The notes below the pieces were generated by a model. That model saw only the letters and a program-made list of their open reading frames with translations. It had not been told where the DNA came from and did no database searches. A program made the translations under genes and the position numbers. Positions 41,910 to 49,640 of a stretch of DNA of 58,476 nt are shown here, piece after piece. The stretch is from Actinoplanes campanulatus (GTDB lineage Bacteria; Actinomycetota; Actinomycetes; Mycobacteriales; Micromonosporaceae): NCBI RefSeq assembly GCF_014647795.1, contig NZ_BMPW01000038.1:1-58476 (forward strand), written 5' to 3'. Position 1 is the stretch's first letter, and the number at the start of each line of letters is the position of its first letter.

Positions 41910-42814
41910 TGACCGGGAAGACGCGAGTGACGATGCGGGACGTGGCCGCGGCCAGCGGGGTGTCCCAGGCGACCGTGAGCTTCGTGCTCAACGACGCGCC
42001 CGGCCAGACCATCCCGGCTGCCACCCGCGAGCGGGTGCGGCGGGCCGCCGACGAGCTGGGGTACCGGCCACACTCCATCGCGCGGGCGCTGCGCGAGGGC
42101 GCGTCCCGGATCGTGGTGCTGGAGGCGGGCGGGCTGCCCCGCGGTCACCACCTGTCCAGCTTCATCGCCGGGCTCGACGAGGAGCTGGGGGCGGCGGGCT
42201 TCGGCCTGCTCGTGTCGTACGGCGAAGGGGTGTCGGCGCGAGCCGCGATCACCGCGATCGAACCCCGCGCGGTGATCGACCTCCCGGCCGTCTGTGCCGG
42301 CCCGGACCACGACGTCGCCGACGGCGGCTGGATCGACGGCATGGTCGCGCACCGCCTCGTCCAGTTGCGGCACCTGGTGGCGCGCGGGCACCGGGCCGTC
42401 GCGGTGGCCGTGCCCGCCGGCGACGATCCGTTCCTGGCGCTGATGGCCGGGCAGGTGCGCGACGCCGCCGAGGAACTGGGCCTGCCCGAACCACTCCCCC
42501 TGGTCGTCGACGGCGACCCGGAGAAGCCGGTCGGTGCCCTGAAAGCCGGGGTCACGGCGGTGGCCGCGCTCACCGACGACCTGGCCCTCGGCGTGCTGGC
42601 GGTCCTCGCCGACACCGGCCTCAGCGCCCCCGGCGACCTCGCGGTGATCGGTTTCGACGACACCCCGCACGGCGCCCTGTGGCGGCCCGCGCTGACCACC
42701 GTCCGGCTGGACGCCCGCGCCTACGGCCGCCGCACCGCCCGCACCCTTCTCGGCCTCCCGGTCGGCGACGCCCGGCCGGCCCCCGCCCGCGTCATCGAAC
42801 GCGCCTCCGCCTGA
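41909..42814 (+). CDS. LacI-family transcription regulator
   Basis: A 301-residue regulator. The start is the GTG at 41909, just before the helix-turn-helix (VTMRDVAAASGVSQATVSFVLN, residues ~7-28, then the hinge RPHSIARALREG). The effector domain is periplasmic-binding-protein-like (~60-300) with GFGLLVSYG, GFDDTPHGALWRPALTTVRLD. It is slightly shorter than the usual 330-345 residues. The effector is unknown and no sugar-utilisation genes lie next to it, so its targets are probably elsewhere. It converges on the response regulator gene, seven bases away. Confidence 0.88.
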   Translation: MTGKTRVTMRDVAAASGVSQATVSFVLNDAPGQTIPAATRERVRRAADELGYRPHSIARALREGASRIVVLEAGGLPRGHHLSSFIAGLDEELGAAGFGLLVSYGEGVSARAAITAIEPRAVIDLPAVCAGPDHDVADGGWIDGMVAHRLVQLRHLVARGHRAVAVAVPAGDDPFLALMAGQVRDAAEELGLPEPLPLVVDGDPEKPVGALKAGVTAVAALTDDLALGVLAVLADTGLSAPGDLAVIGFDDTPHGALWRPALTTVRLDARAYGRRTARTLLGLPVGDARPAPARVIERASA

Positions 42815-42821
42815 AGCGGCT

Positions 42822-43424
42822 TCAGATCCAGCCCTGCTGCCAGGCGTGGTGGGCGGCCGCGTGGCGGGTGTCGGCGCCGAGCTTGGCCATCGCCGCGGAG
42901 AGGTAGTTGCGGACCGTGCCGGGAGCCAGGTGCACGGTGGCGGCCACCTCGGCGATCGGCGCGCCACCGCGGACCACGGCCAGGATCTCCAGCTCACGGT
43001 CGGTCAGGGGGCACTCGTCCTCGGTGAGGGCGCTCGCCGCGATCTCCGGGTCCACGTAGCGGCGGCCGGAGTGCACCGTCCGGATGATCTCGGCGAGGCG
43101 AGCGGCCGGGGTGGTCTTCGGGACGAACCCGGCGACCCCGGCGGCCAGGGCGCGGCGCAGCACGGCCGGGCGGGCGTGGCGGGTCACCAGGACCACCGGG
43201 ACGCCGAGTCTCGACCGGATCTCGGTGGCCGCCCGTAGACCGTCACCGGGCGGCATCTCCAGGTCCAGGACCGCCAGGTCGGGGCGCTCACGCAGGGCCA
43301 CCTGGACGGCGGTCACGCTGTCGGCGGCCTCACCCACCACGGTCAGGTCCGGTTCCAGGGCGAGCAGGGCGGCGAGAGCACCCCGGATCAGGCTCTCATC
43401 GTCGGCGAGAAGCAGGCGGATCAC
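42822..43424 (-). CDS. DesR/NarL-type response regulator
   Basis: A 200-residue regulator. The GTG at 43424 overlaps the kinase stop (GTGA). The receiver has LLADDESLIRGAL, the phospho-accepting Asp in VLDLEMPPGDG (~54), and FVPKTTP with the conserved Lys (~104). The LuxR helix-turn-helix follows (LTDRELEILAVVRGGAPIAEVAATVHLA, GTVRNYLSAAMAKLG). Such pairs next to ABC-2 exporters usually control that exporter. The palindrome at 44549-44562 is the obvious candidate target. Confidence 0.9.
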   Translation of the reverse strand: MIRLLLADDESLIRGALAALLALEPDLTVVGEAADSVTAVQVALRERPDLAVLDLEMPPGDGLRAATEIRSRLGVPVVLVTRHARPAVLRRALAAGVAGFVPKTTPAARLAEIIRTVHSGRRYVDPEIAASALTEDECPLTDRELEILAVVRGGAPIAEVAATVHLAPGTVRNYLSAAMAKLGADTRHAAAHHAWQQGWI

Positions 43425-44506
43425 CGGGCCGCCACCGGGAGGGCCGCCGTCACGGTGAACTCGCCGTCCGTACGCCGGAATCGCAGGCTGCCACCGGCGG
43501 CCGTGAGCCGGTCGCGGAGCCCGGCCAGGCCACCGGCCGGTCCGTCCGGGCCGTCGAACGGGTTGTCGTTGACGAAACGCAGCGCCCCTTCGCCGGTCAG
43601 CGTGATCTCGCAGCGGGCGGCCGTGCTGTGCCGCAGCACGTTGGTCGTGCACTCGCGCACGACCAGGCCGAACAGGTTCTCCACGGCCGGCGGGAGAACC
43701 GGCGGATCCGGCGGCAGCGAGATCGACGACCGGATCCCGGCCGCGCCGAGGACCCGGGCCGCGTTGGCGATCTCGGTGTCCAGGGACACCGACCGGTAGC
43801 CGCGGACCAGCTCCCGGGTGTCGCCCAGCGCCTGCCGGGCCAGCTCCTGCACCTCGCGCATCTGTGCGGCGGCGCGGGCCGGATCGGTGGCGGCGAGCCG
43901 TTCGGCCAGTTCGCTCTTCAGCGCGATGACCTGGAGGTTGTGGCCCTGGATGTCGCGCAGCTCGGCGGCGAACCGGCGCCGCTCGCCGGTGACCGCGGTG
44001 GTCCGCTCGGTGTGGCGGGCCCGGTCGAGGCGTTCCGCGACGACGCAGATCCAGATCTGGGCGTAGACCGAGGCCGTGCACAGGGCCGTGATCGCGGTGT
44101 CGGAGAGGGCGCCGCCGGGGTCGTGCTGGCCGCCGGCCAGGGAGGCGGCGAACGCCAGCGCCAGGCCGGCCGGCCACAGCTTCCGGGGAACGCCGGCGAG
44201 CACGACGGCCAACGGCAGCACCCACGGGAATCCGCCATCGCCGTCGATCCGCTCGCCGTCGATCCGTGAGTACAGCAGAAGGCCCGCCGCGGCCGCCGCG
44301 GCCGCGATCGTCAGGGCGGCCGGAGGCGGTGGCGTGCCGAGGACCGGTACGGCCAGGAGCCGGCCGGCGACCAGGCACACCGGCGCCACCACGGCGAACA
44401 CGGCGGCCCGGGCCGTGGCGCCCGGCGGTTGGACGGCGACGATCAGCACGACGCCGGCCAGGCAGACGAGCAGGGTGTACCAGGTGAAGCGGCGCAGCGA
44501 TGTCAC
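43421..44506 (-). CDS. DesK-like sensor histidine kinase with altered phospho-acceptor
   Basis: A 361-residue membrane kinase. The N-terminal half has five or so hydrophobic helices (LLVCLAGVVLIVAVQPPG, AAVFAVVAPVCLVAGRLLAV and others). The dimerisation box reads ERRRFAAELRDIQGHNLQVIALK. In relatives the segment is LHDIQGHxLQVIALK, so the phospho-accepting His is Arg here (codon CGC at 43957-43955, one base from CAC). The HATPase_c domain is present (VRECTTNVLRHS, NDNPFDGPDGPAGGLAGLRDRL). It may be unable to autophosphorylate at the usual site, or may act as a phosphatase or pseudokinase. It is coupled to the regulator downstream and divergent from the ABC exporter. Confidence 0.85.
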   Translation of the reverse strand: MTSLRRFTWYTLLVCLAGVVLIVAVQPPGATARAAVFAVVAPVCLVAGRLLAVPVLGTPPPPAALTIAAAAAAAGLLLYSRIDGERIDGDGGFPWVLPLAVVLAGVPRKLWPAGLALAFAASLAGGQHDPGGALSDTAITALCTASVYAQIWICVVAERLDRARHTERTTAVTGERRRFAAELRDIQGHNLQVIALKSELAERLAATDPARAAAQMREVQELARQALGDTRELVRGYRSVSLDTEIANAARVLGAAGIRSSISLPPDPPVLPPAVENLFGLVVRECTTNVLRHSTAARCEITLTGEGALRFVNDNPFDGPDGPAGGLAGLRDRLTAAGGSLRFRRTDGEFTVTAALPVAAR

Positions 44507-44548
44507 GCCACCATGATGCGGTTCGATCCGGCCGGGACGCGAAAGTCG

Positions 44549-44562
44549 ATGACATCTGTCAT
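44549..44562. promoter_or_regulatory. palindrome, candidate response-regulator site
   Basis: ATGACATCTGTCAT is a perfect six-base inverted repeat with a two-base centre, midway between the divergent kinase gene (start 44506) and the ABC exporter gene (start 44622). Its form fits a LuxR-type response regulator dimer site. Confidence 0.55.
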
Positions 44563-44621
44563 GCGGGCTCGTGTGCGCCTGACACTACGAACCCGGCGGG
44601 CCGGCGCTGATAGTCGACGGC

Positions 44622-45233
44622 ATGAATGCTGTTTCGTGCCGGGGGCTGCGGTTCGCGTACGGCCCTCGCGGTGTTGATCTCGAAGTCGCCGCCGGGGAGA
44701 TGGTCGCGCTGGTGGGCGTGAACGGCGCCGGGAAGACCACCACCATGGAGCTGCTGATCGGGCACCGGCGGCCGGCCGGTGGCACGATTCGGGTGCTGGG
44801 CCGGGATCCGTACGCCGAACGCCGCCGTCTCGCCACCGAGGTGGGCGTGGTGCCGCAGGACAGCGGCCTGGCGCCGGACCTCACGGTGGCCCAGACGCTG
44901 CGGCTGTGGCTGCGCCTGCACCGCCGCCCGGTCGGCGGGGACCTGCTCGGCGCGGTGGGCCTGGAGCACCGGGCCGGGATGCGGGTGCGGCAGTTGTCCG
45001 GAGGCGAGCGGCGGCGCCTGGATCTGGCCGTCGCCCTGTGCGGACGGCCGCGGCTGCTGCTGCTCGACGAGCCGACCTCCGGGCTCGACCCGGATGCCCG
45101 GGCCCGGACCTGGAAGCTGCTCCGGGAACACCGCGACGCGGGCACCTCGATCCTGGTCAGCACCCACTACCCGGAGGAGGCGGCGGGGCTCGCCGACCGG
45201 ATCGTGGTGATGGACGGCGGGGCGCTGCGATGA
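44622..45233 (+). CDS. ABC-2 exporter ATP-binding protein
   Basis: A 203-residue ATPase, somewhat shorter than the usual 230-310. The Walker A is GVNGAGKTTT (~32-41), the Q-loop lies at VVPQDSGL, the signature LSGGERRRLDLA is near 127, the Walker B LLLLDEPTSGLDP near 148, and the switch His in STHYPEEA. It energises export through the membrane partner directly downstream, whose ATG overlaps its stop (ATGA). The cargo is unknown; the divergent two-component pair likely controls it. Confidence 0.9.
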   Translation: MNAVSCRGLRFAYGPRGVDLEVAAGEMVALVGVNGAGKTTTMELLIGHRRPAGGTIRVLGRDPYAERRRLATEVGVVPQDSGLAPDLTVAQTLRLWLRLHRRPVGGDLLGAVGLEHRAGMRVRQLSGGERRRLDLAVALCGRPRLLLLDEPTSGLDPDARARTWKLLREHRDAGTSILVSTHYPEEAAGLADRIVVMDGGALR

Positions 45234-45943
45234 GGGCCTGGCTGCTGATCGCCGGCGCCGAGTTCACCATGCTGCGCCGCAGCGCGTTCACGCTGTCGAT
45301 GGGTGCGGTGCTGCCGCTGGCGCTCGGCGGGCTGATCCTCCTCGCGGAGGCGGACACCGGGCGGGCCGGTCCGGGAACGGCCGCCGGGTTGCTGCTGGTC
45401 ACGCTGGTGACGCTCACCGCGTACGTCTCCGGCACCACCACCCTGGCATCCCGCCGCCAGCAGAACGTGCTGCGCCGGTTGCGCGGCAGCGGCGCCTCCG
45501 ACGCGGCGATCCTGACCGCCGTCCTGACCCCGCCCGCGGTGCTGACCCTGGCCCAGGCGCTGCTGCTGTCCGTCGCCCTCGACCTGCGCGGGATCCGGCC
45601 CGGCCCGCTGCTGCCGGCCGTCCTGGCCGGAGTCGTGACGGCCTGCGCGCTCGCCGCCCTGACCGCGGCCTTCACCTCGGCGCCCGAGCTGGCGCAGCTG
45701 ACGACCACGCCGATCGCGCTGGCGTTCCTCGGTGGCGCGTTGTGGGTGGCCCGTACCCCACCGGCCGGGGTCGACCGGGCGATGCTGCTGCTGCCCGGAG
45801 CCGCGATCACCCAGCTGACCCGGATCGCCTGGCGGGTTCCCGGCGCGGACGGGTCACCGGTGGCGGTGGCGCTGCTGCTCGTCACGGCGGTGGCGGCGGT
45901 CGCGGCGGCCACCCGGGTCTTCGTCTGGGATCCGCGCCGCTGA
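45230..45943 (+). CDS. ABC-2 exporter permease
   Basis: A 237-residue membrane protein with six hydrophobic helices, typical of ABC-2 permeases (WLLIAGAEFTMLRRSAF at the start, then LPLALGGLILLAE). A cytoplasmic coupling region reads TLASRRQQNVLRRLRGSGASDAAILTA, as in DrrB/YadH-type proteins. The ATG at 45230 overlaps the ATPase stop. A hairpin follows at 45958-45979. The exported compound is not evident; drug or lipid export is common for the family. Confidence 0.88.
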   Translation: MRAWLLIAGAEFTMLRRSAFTLSMGAVLPLALGGLILLAEADTGRAGPGTAAGLLLVTLVTLTAYVSGTTTLASRRQQNVLRRLRGSGASDAAILTAVLTPPAVLTLAQALLLSVALDLRGIRPGPLLPAVLAGVVTACALAALTAAFTSAPELAQLTTTPIALAFLGGALWVARTPPAGVDRAMLLLPGAAITQLTRIAWRVPGADGSPVAVALLLVTAVAAVAAATRVFVWDPRR

Positions 45944-45957
45944 GCCCGGCGGGTCCC

Positions 45958-45979
45958 GGCCGGAATGTGACCTCCGGCC
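45958..45979. terminator. hairpin after ABC exporter operon
   Basis: A seven-base inverted repeat (GGCCGGA at 45958-45964 and TCCGGCC at 45973-45979) with an eight-base loop, 14 bases after the permease stop. No T-tract follows, so it is a modest terminator candidate. Confidence 0.45.
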
Positions 45980-46046
45980 CTGACCGGACCGGCGGCGCCC
46001 GGCGCAGAGTGCACCGGAGCCGGTCATCAACCCCGGGGAGTCACTC

Positions 46047-47219
46047 ATGCGGCCGAGCACGGCAACCGGTGTCCGGATTCCCCGGCAGGACAGCACCGAC
46101 CGCCCCTTCATCGTGATCTGGGAGGCCACCCAGGCCTGTCCGCTGGCCTGCCGGCACTGCCGCGCCGAGGCCCGGCCGCAACGCGACACCGGGGAGCTGT
46201 CCACCGCCGAGGCCGTCGGCCTGATGCGCCAGGTGGCCGCCTTCGGCCGCCCGTCACCGCTGTTCGTCATCACCGGCGGCGACCCGTTCCAGCGCCCGGA
46301 CCTGAACACCCTGGTCCGCGAGGGCACCGCCCTGGGCCTGGCCGTGTCGGTGTCGCCGTCCGGAACCCCGACCCTGACCCGCGACGCCCTGGCCGGTCTG
46401 CGCGAGGCGGGCGCCCGGGCGATCTCGCTCAGCGTCGACGCGGCCGGGGCAGGCGGCCACGACGGTTTCCGGGGCGTGCCCGGCGTCTTCGCCTCGACGC
46501 TGCGCGCCTGGGAGGACGCCCGGGAGCTCGGGCTCAAGGTGCAGATCAACACCACGGTCACCGCGGACACGGTGACCGACCTGCCGGGCGTCGCCGCCCT
46601 GGTACGCGACCGCGGCGCCCTGCTCTGGAGCGTGTTCTTCCTGGTCCAGACGGGCCGCGGAGCCACCCTGCGGGCCCTGGGCGCGGACGCCACCGAGGAC
46701 GTCCTGCACGCGCTGTACGACATCGGCGAGACCGTGCCGGTCAAGACCACCGAGGCACACCACTTCCGCCGGGTCTGCATCCAGCGTGGCGGCGGTCAGG
46801 GCCCGGACGGTCGTGGCGACCTCTACCGGCGGCTGCACCGCGATCTGGCCGCCCTCGGCCTGCTCGACGGCGGCCGCCGGTCCCGCCGCCCACCGCTGCG
46901 GGTGAGCGCCGCCAACGGTTTCGTCTTCGTCTCGCACCGCGGCGACGTGTTCCCGAGCGGCTTCCTGCCGATGGCCGCCGGCAACGTCCGCGATCAGCCG
47001 CTGACCGACATCTACCGCTCATCGTCGCTGTTCACGGCCCTGCGCGACCCGGACCGGCTGGGCGGCCGGTGCGGGGTGTGCGAGTTCCGCACGGTCTGCG
47101 GCGGCTCGCGGGCCCGGGCGTACGCGATGACCGGTGACGTCTTCGCCGAGGAACCCACATGTTCGTACCGGCCGGAATCCTGGCATGATGGGAATCCTTC
47201 GATGATCACTGTGGACTGA
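46047..47219 (+). CDS. radical SAM/SPASM protein (TIGR04053-like)
   Basis: A 390-residue radical SAM enzyme. The 4Fe-4S motif is CPLACRHC (CxxxCxxC, ~31-38), preceded by FIVIWEATQA. SAM-binding features are TGGDPFQRPDL (~75) and SLSVDAAGAGGHDGFRGVPG (~130). The C-terminal SPASM-like region has CGVCEFRTVCGGSRARAYAMTGD and CSY, with Cys for an auxiliary cluster. The pattern resembles the family annotated TIGR04053, of unknown function. A GGGGAG ribosome binding site precedes the ATG at 46047. No small precursor peptide is seen next to it, so it may act on a small molecule or a distant peptide. A DUF574 methyltransferase follows after 11 bases. Confidence 0.88.
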   Translation: MRPSTATGVRIPRQDSTDRPFIVIWEATQACPLACRHCRAEARPQRDTGELSTAEAVGLMRQVAAFGRPSPLFVITGGDPFQRPDLNTLVREGTALGLAVSVSPSGTPTLTRDALAGLREAGARAISLSVDAAGAGGHDGFRGVPGVFASTLRAWEDARELGLKVQINTTVTADTVTDLPGVAALVRDRGALLWSVFFLVQTGRGATLRALGADATEDVLHALYDIGETVPVKTTEAHHFRRVCIQRGGGQGPDGRGDLYRRLHRDLAALGLLDGGRRSRRPPLRVSAANGFVFVSHRGDVFPSGFLPMAAGNVRDQPLTDIYRSSSLFTALRDPDRLGGRCGVCEFRTVCGGSRARAYAMTGDVFAEEPTCSYRPESWHDGNPSMITVD

Positions 47220-47230
47220 AGGAGCCGCTC

Positions 47231-48025
47231 GTGGCGGACAGGGCCGGGCAGAACCTGGACACCAGCACCCCGCACTCGGCACGGCTGTGGAACTACTGGC
47301 TCGGCGGCAAGGACAACTTCCAGCCGGACCGGGAGGCCGGTGACGCCATCGCCGGGATGCTGCCGTCGATCGTCACCCTGGCCCGGGAGGACCGCCGGTT
47401 CCTGCGCCGCTCCGTCGAGCACATGGTCCGCGACGGTGGCATCCGCCAGATCCTGGACATCGGCACCGGCCTGCCGACCGCCGACAACACCCATCAGGTG
47501 GCGCAGGAGGTCGCGGCGGAGACCAAGGTGGTCTACGTCGACAACGATCCGCTGGTGCTGGTGCACGCCCGGGCGCTGCTGTCCGGCACGCCGGAGGGTG
47601 AGACCAACTACGTCGAGGCCGATCTGAACGACCCGGAGTCGATCCTGCGGGCCGCCGAGCAGACCCTCGACTTCTCCCGGCCCATCGCGCTGACCCTGCT
47701 CGGCATCGTGCACTTCCTGCGCGACGACGACCACGCGTATGAGGTGGTCCGCCGCCTGGTCGACGCTCTGGCGCCCGGCAGCTACCTGGCGATCGCGCAC
47801 GGCTGCTACGACATCAACACGGCCGAGGCGAACCGCATCGTCGAGTTCTGGAACGAGCGCGGCACCCCGAAGATCAAGTACCGCAGCGCCAAGGAGATCA
47901 CCGCCTTCTTCGACGGCCTGGAGCTGCTGGAGCCGGGCGTCGTCCCGTGCAACCGGTGGCGCCCGGACGCACACACCGGCGACGTCGACGTGAACCAGTA
48001 CTGCGGCGTCGCCGTCAAGAAATGA
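47231..48025 (+). CDS. SAM-dependent methyltransferase (DUF574 family)
   Basis: A 264-residue methyltransferase. The GTG at 47231 has AAGGAG six to seven bases upstream. The family opening is very clear: PHSARLWNYWLGGKDNFQPDREAGD. The SAM pocket is ILDIGTGLPTADNTHQVA (~73-90) with VVYVDNDPLVLVHARALL (~100). DUF574/Methyltransf_19 proteins are abundant in actinomycetes, and their substrates are mostly unknown. It lies 11 bases behind the radical SAM gene, so the two are probably cotranscribed and may work in one pathway. Confidence 0.9.
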   Translation: MADRAGQNLDTSTPHSARLWNYWLGGKDNFQPDREAGDAIAGMLPSIVTLAREDRRFLRRSVEHMVRDGGIRQILDIGTGLPTADNTHQVAQEVAAETKVVYVDNDPLVLVHARALLSGTPEGETNYVEADLNDPESILRAAEQTLDFSRPIALTLLGIVHFLRDDDHAYEVVRRLVDALAPGSYLAIAHGCYDINTAEANRIVEFWNERGTPKIKYRSAKEITAFFDGLELLEPGVVPCNRWRPDAHTGDVDVNQYCGVAVKK

Positions 48026-48031
48026 CCGCAC

Positions 48032-48740
48032 TCAATCGGTGAGCAGGCGCTCCCGGAGTGCCGTGAGGTCGCCGGGCCTGAGCCCGGCGGCCAGCAGGCA
48101 CGCCTCCACGTCGACGTCGCCGAGCAGCTCGTTCAGTGCCTCGGCGATGGTCGTGCCGCGCAGCGCCAGCCGGGCCGCCACCGGATCGTCGTCGGCCTCG
48201 AAATACCGCCGCAGCCGCTCCTCACTGACCGTGTAGTCGGCGATGATCGCCTCGGCGCCGACCCCGGCCAGCGCGAGCAGCAGCAGCGAGACGAGCCCGG
48301 TCCGGTCGCGCCCGATCCCGCAGTGCACCACCACCCCGCCGGGGGCGGCCCGCGCCACCGCGGTCACCGCGGCCACGCAGCGTGCCGCCTTGCGCTCGAG
48401 GAACGGCCGGTAGTAGAGCGGCGTCCCGTCCACGTCATCGTCGAGGATGCTGTACCAGAACGCGGCGTCGTCGTTGTCGTCCAGCGGCACCCGGATCACC
48501 GTGATCCCCTGCGGACGGGTCACCGCCGCCGTCCACTCGTCGGGCTCACGGAGGTCGACGACCGTACGAATGCCGTGGTCGTGGGGGGGAGGCCCACCCG
48601 GCGGGAGAGAGCCGGTCGAGGCTGTCGGCCCGGACGACGGCGCCGTGCCGGACGGCGCGGCCGCCGCGGGCCGGAAGTCCGCCTAGGTCACGGACGTTGC
48701 AGCAGCCGTCCCAGTCCAGGTGCCGATCGATCATCGCCAC
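48032..48740 (-). pseudogene. tyrosine-protein phosphatase split by a frameshift in a G7/C7 tract
   Basis: Residues MIDRHLDWDGCCNVRDLGGLPA and RHGAVVRADSLDRLSPAGW (start ATG at 48734 or GTG at 48740) are the N-terminal part of a low-molecular-weight-unrelated, LipA/IphP-type tyrosine phosphatase. The rest, from HGIRTVVDLREPDEW on, is in another frame and holds the catalytic loop VVHCGIGRDRTGL (CX5R). The two frames meet at seven consecutive G on the plus strand (48583-48589); six would restore a full protein of about 235 residues. The C-terminal frame can start only at internal codons and would lack part of the fold. Either a true frameshift, a phase-variable tract, or a sequencing error. Confidence 0.75.
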
Positions 48741-48825
48741 AGTCTGCCACCTATGCGGCGGCCGGAATCGCCGCCGACATCACTGAGGGCCTGAACGTGT
48801 GCGCCCGCCGTTCTGTGGTCGAGGT

Positions 48826-48951
48826 CCGCGTTTCGCTTCCGCTCCTTCTTCCGGTACGCGTGTCCTCGTCTCGCCTTTCAGGGCCGTTCCGCCCGCTCGG
48901 CCCCCTCGCTGCCCACTCCCACCTGTGCCGCCCCCGCCGGGCGTAGATCGG
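48826..48951. repeat. dispersed intergenic repeat, copy B
   Basis: This 126-base stretch is the second copy of the element at 23470-23600, in the same orientation, with several small indels. It lies 86 bases beyond the start of the broken phosphatase gene, in a gene-free stretch. The word GAACGTGTGCGCCCGCC lies just before it at 48793-48809. Confidence 0.8.
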
Positions 48952-49056
48952 TTGGACACCCCCGCATCTGCTGCCTCTCACTCCAGGTGGATGGTCGCGG
49001 TGGTGCTCGCGAGGCATCCGGGATGGTGTTCCCGGCCGTCACCCCGACTCGCCGCC

Positions 49057-49132
49057 GATCTTGGGTGATTGCAGCCGTCGGGCCGATCTTGATTCCCGGT
49101 CGCCACTCGGCAGGAGGCCATCACCCATGATC
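49057..49132. repeat. inverted repeat with 13-base arms
   Basis: GATCTTGGGTGAT (49057-49069) and ATCACCCATGATC (49120-49132) are inverted copies with one mismatch, separated by 50 bases. The right arm abuts the broken 3' end of the GH78 remnant. It may be the end structure of a small non-autonomous element, or chance. Confidence 0.45.
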
Positions 49133-49640
49133 TATTTCCCCTGATACGGGGTGCCGACGTGGGCGCGCACCCACTCGACACCGCACGAAAGGTCGGGGTC
49201 GATCGTCACGGTGCGGTAGCCGGGTGAGGTGGGCCGGATGCCGGCCACCCGCCGGTACAGCCAGTCGTCGACGCAGCCGAAGGCGTAGTGGTTGAGCGAC
49301 ACCGGCCGGACCGTCCCGTCCGGGGCCATCGCGTCCCACGACTCCCGGACGGTGGTGGCGCCGCGGTCCACCTCGTACAGCCAGGACGGCATCTCGGACT
49401 GCCACAGCACCCGCCGGGCGAGGTCGCGGTAGCCGTGGTCCCAGAGCACGTCGAGCAGGTACGGCACGGACAGGAACCCGGTGTCCAGGCGGCCGCCGCG
49501 GGCCTCGACGAGGGTGGCGAGCCGGGCCGCCGCCCCGGTCCGCAACGGTGGGGGGAGCATGTCGAAGGCGAGGGCGAGCACGTACATGCCCTGGAGGTCG
49601 AAAACCGAGAAGACAAGGTTTTTGTACGGGCGGCGCACGG
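49132..49640 (-). pseudogene. C-terminal remnant of GH78 alpha-L-rhamnosidase
   Basis: The minus strand keeps about 155 residues of a family 78 rhamnosidase catalytic (alpha/alpha)6 barrel: LDTGFLSVPYLLDVLWDHGYRDLA, PSWLYEVDRGATTVRESWDAM with the catalytic-region Glu, and LNHYAFGCVDDWLYRRVAGI. The first 700 or so residues and the last beta domain are absent; it ends abruptly in GTPYQGK. The upstream break falls at the end of the DivIVA-like gene. It cannot encode a working enzyme. Confidence 0.7.

Noticed and set aside
41861-41914. GTGACC triplet as LacI operator
   Set aside because: The three copies are direct rather than palindromic, unlike typical LacI operators, and one lies in the coding start. 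I kept only a brief mention.
45944-46046. RiPP precursor peptide for the radical SAM enzyme
   Set aside because: The 100-base gap holds a hairpin and no start codon with a ribosome binding site leading to a plausible core peptide. None is visible after the methyltransferase either.
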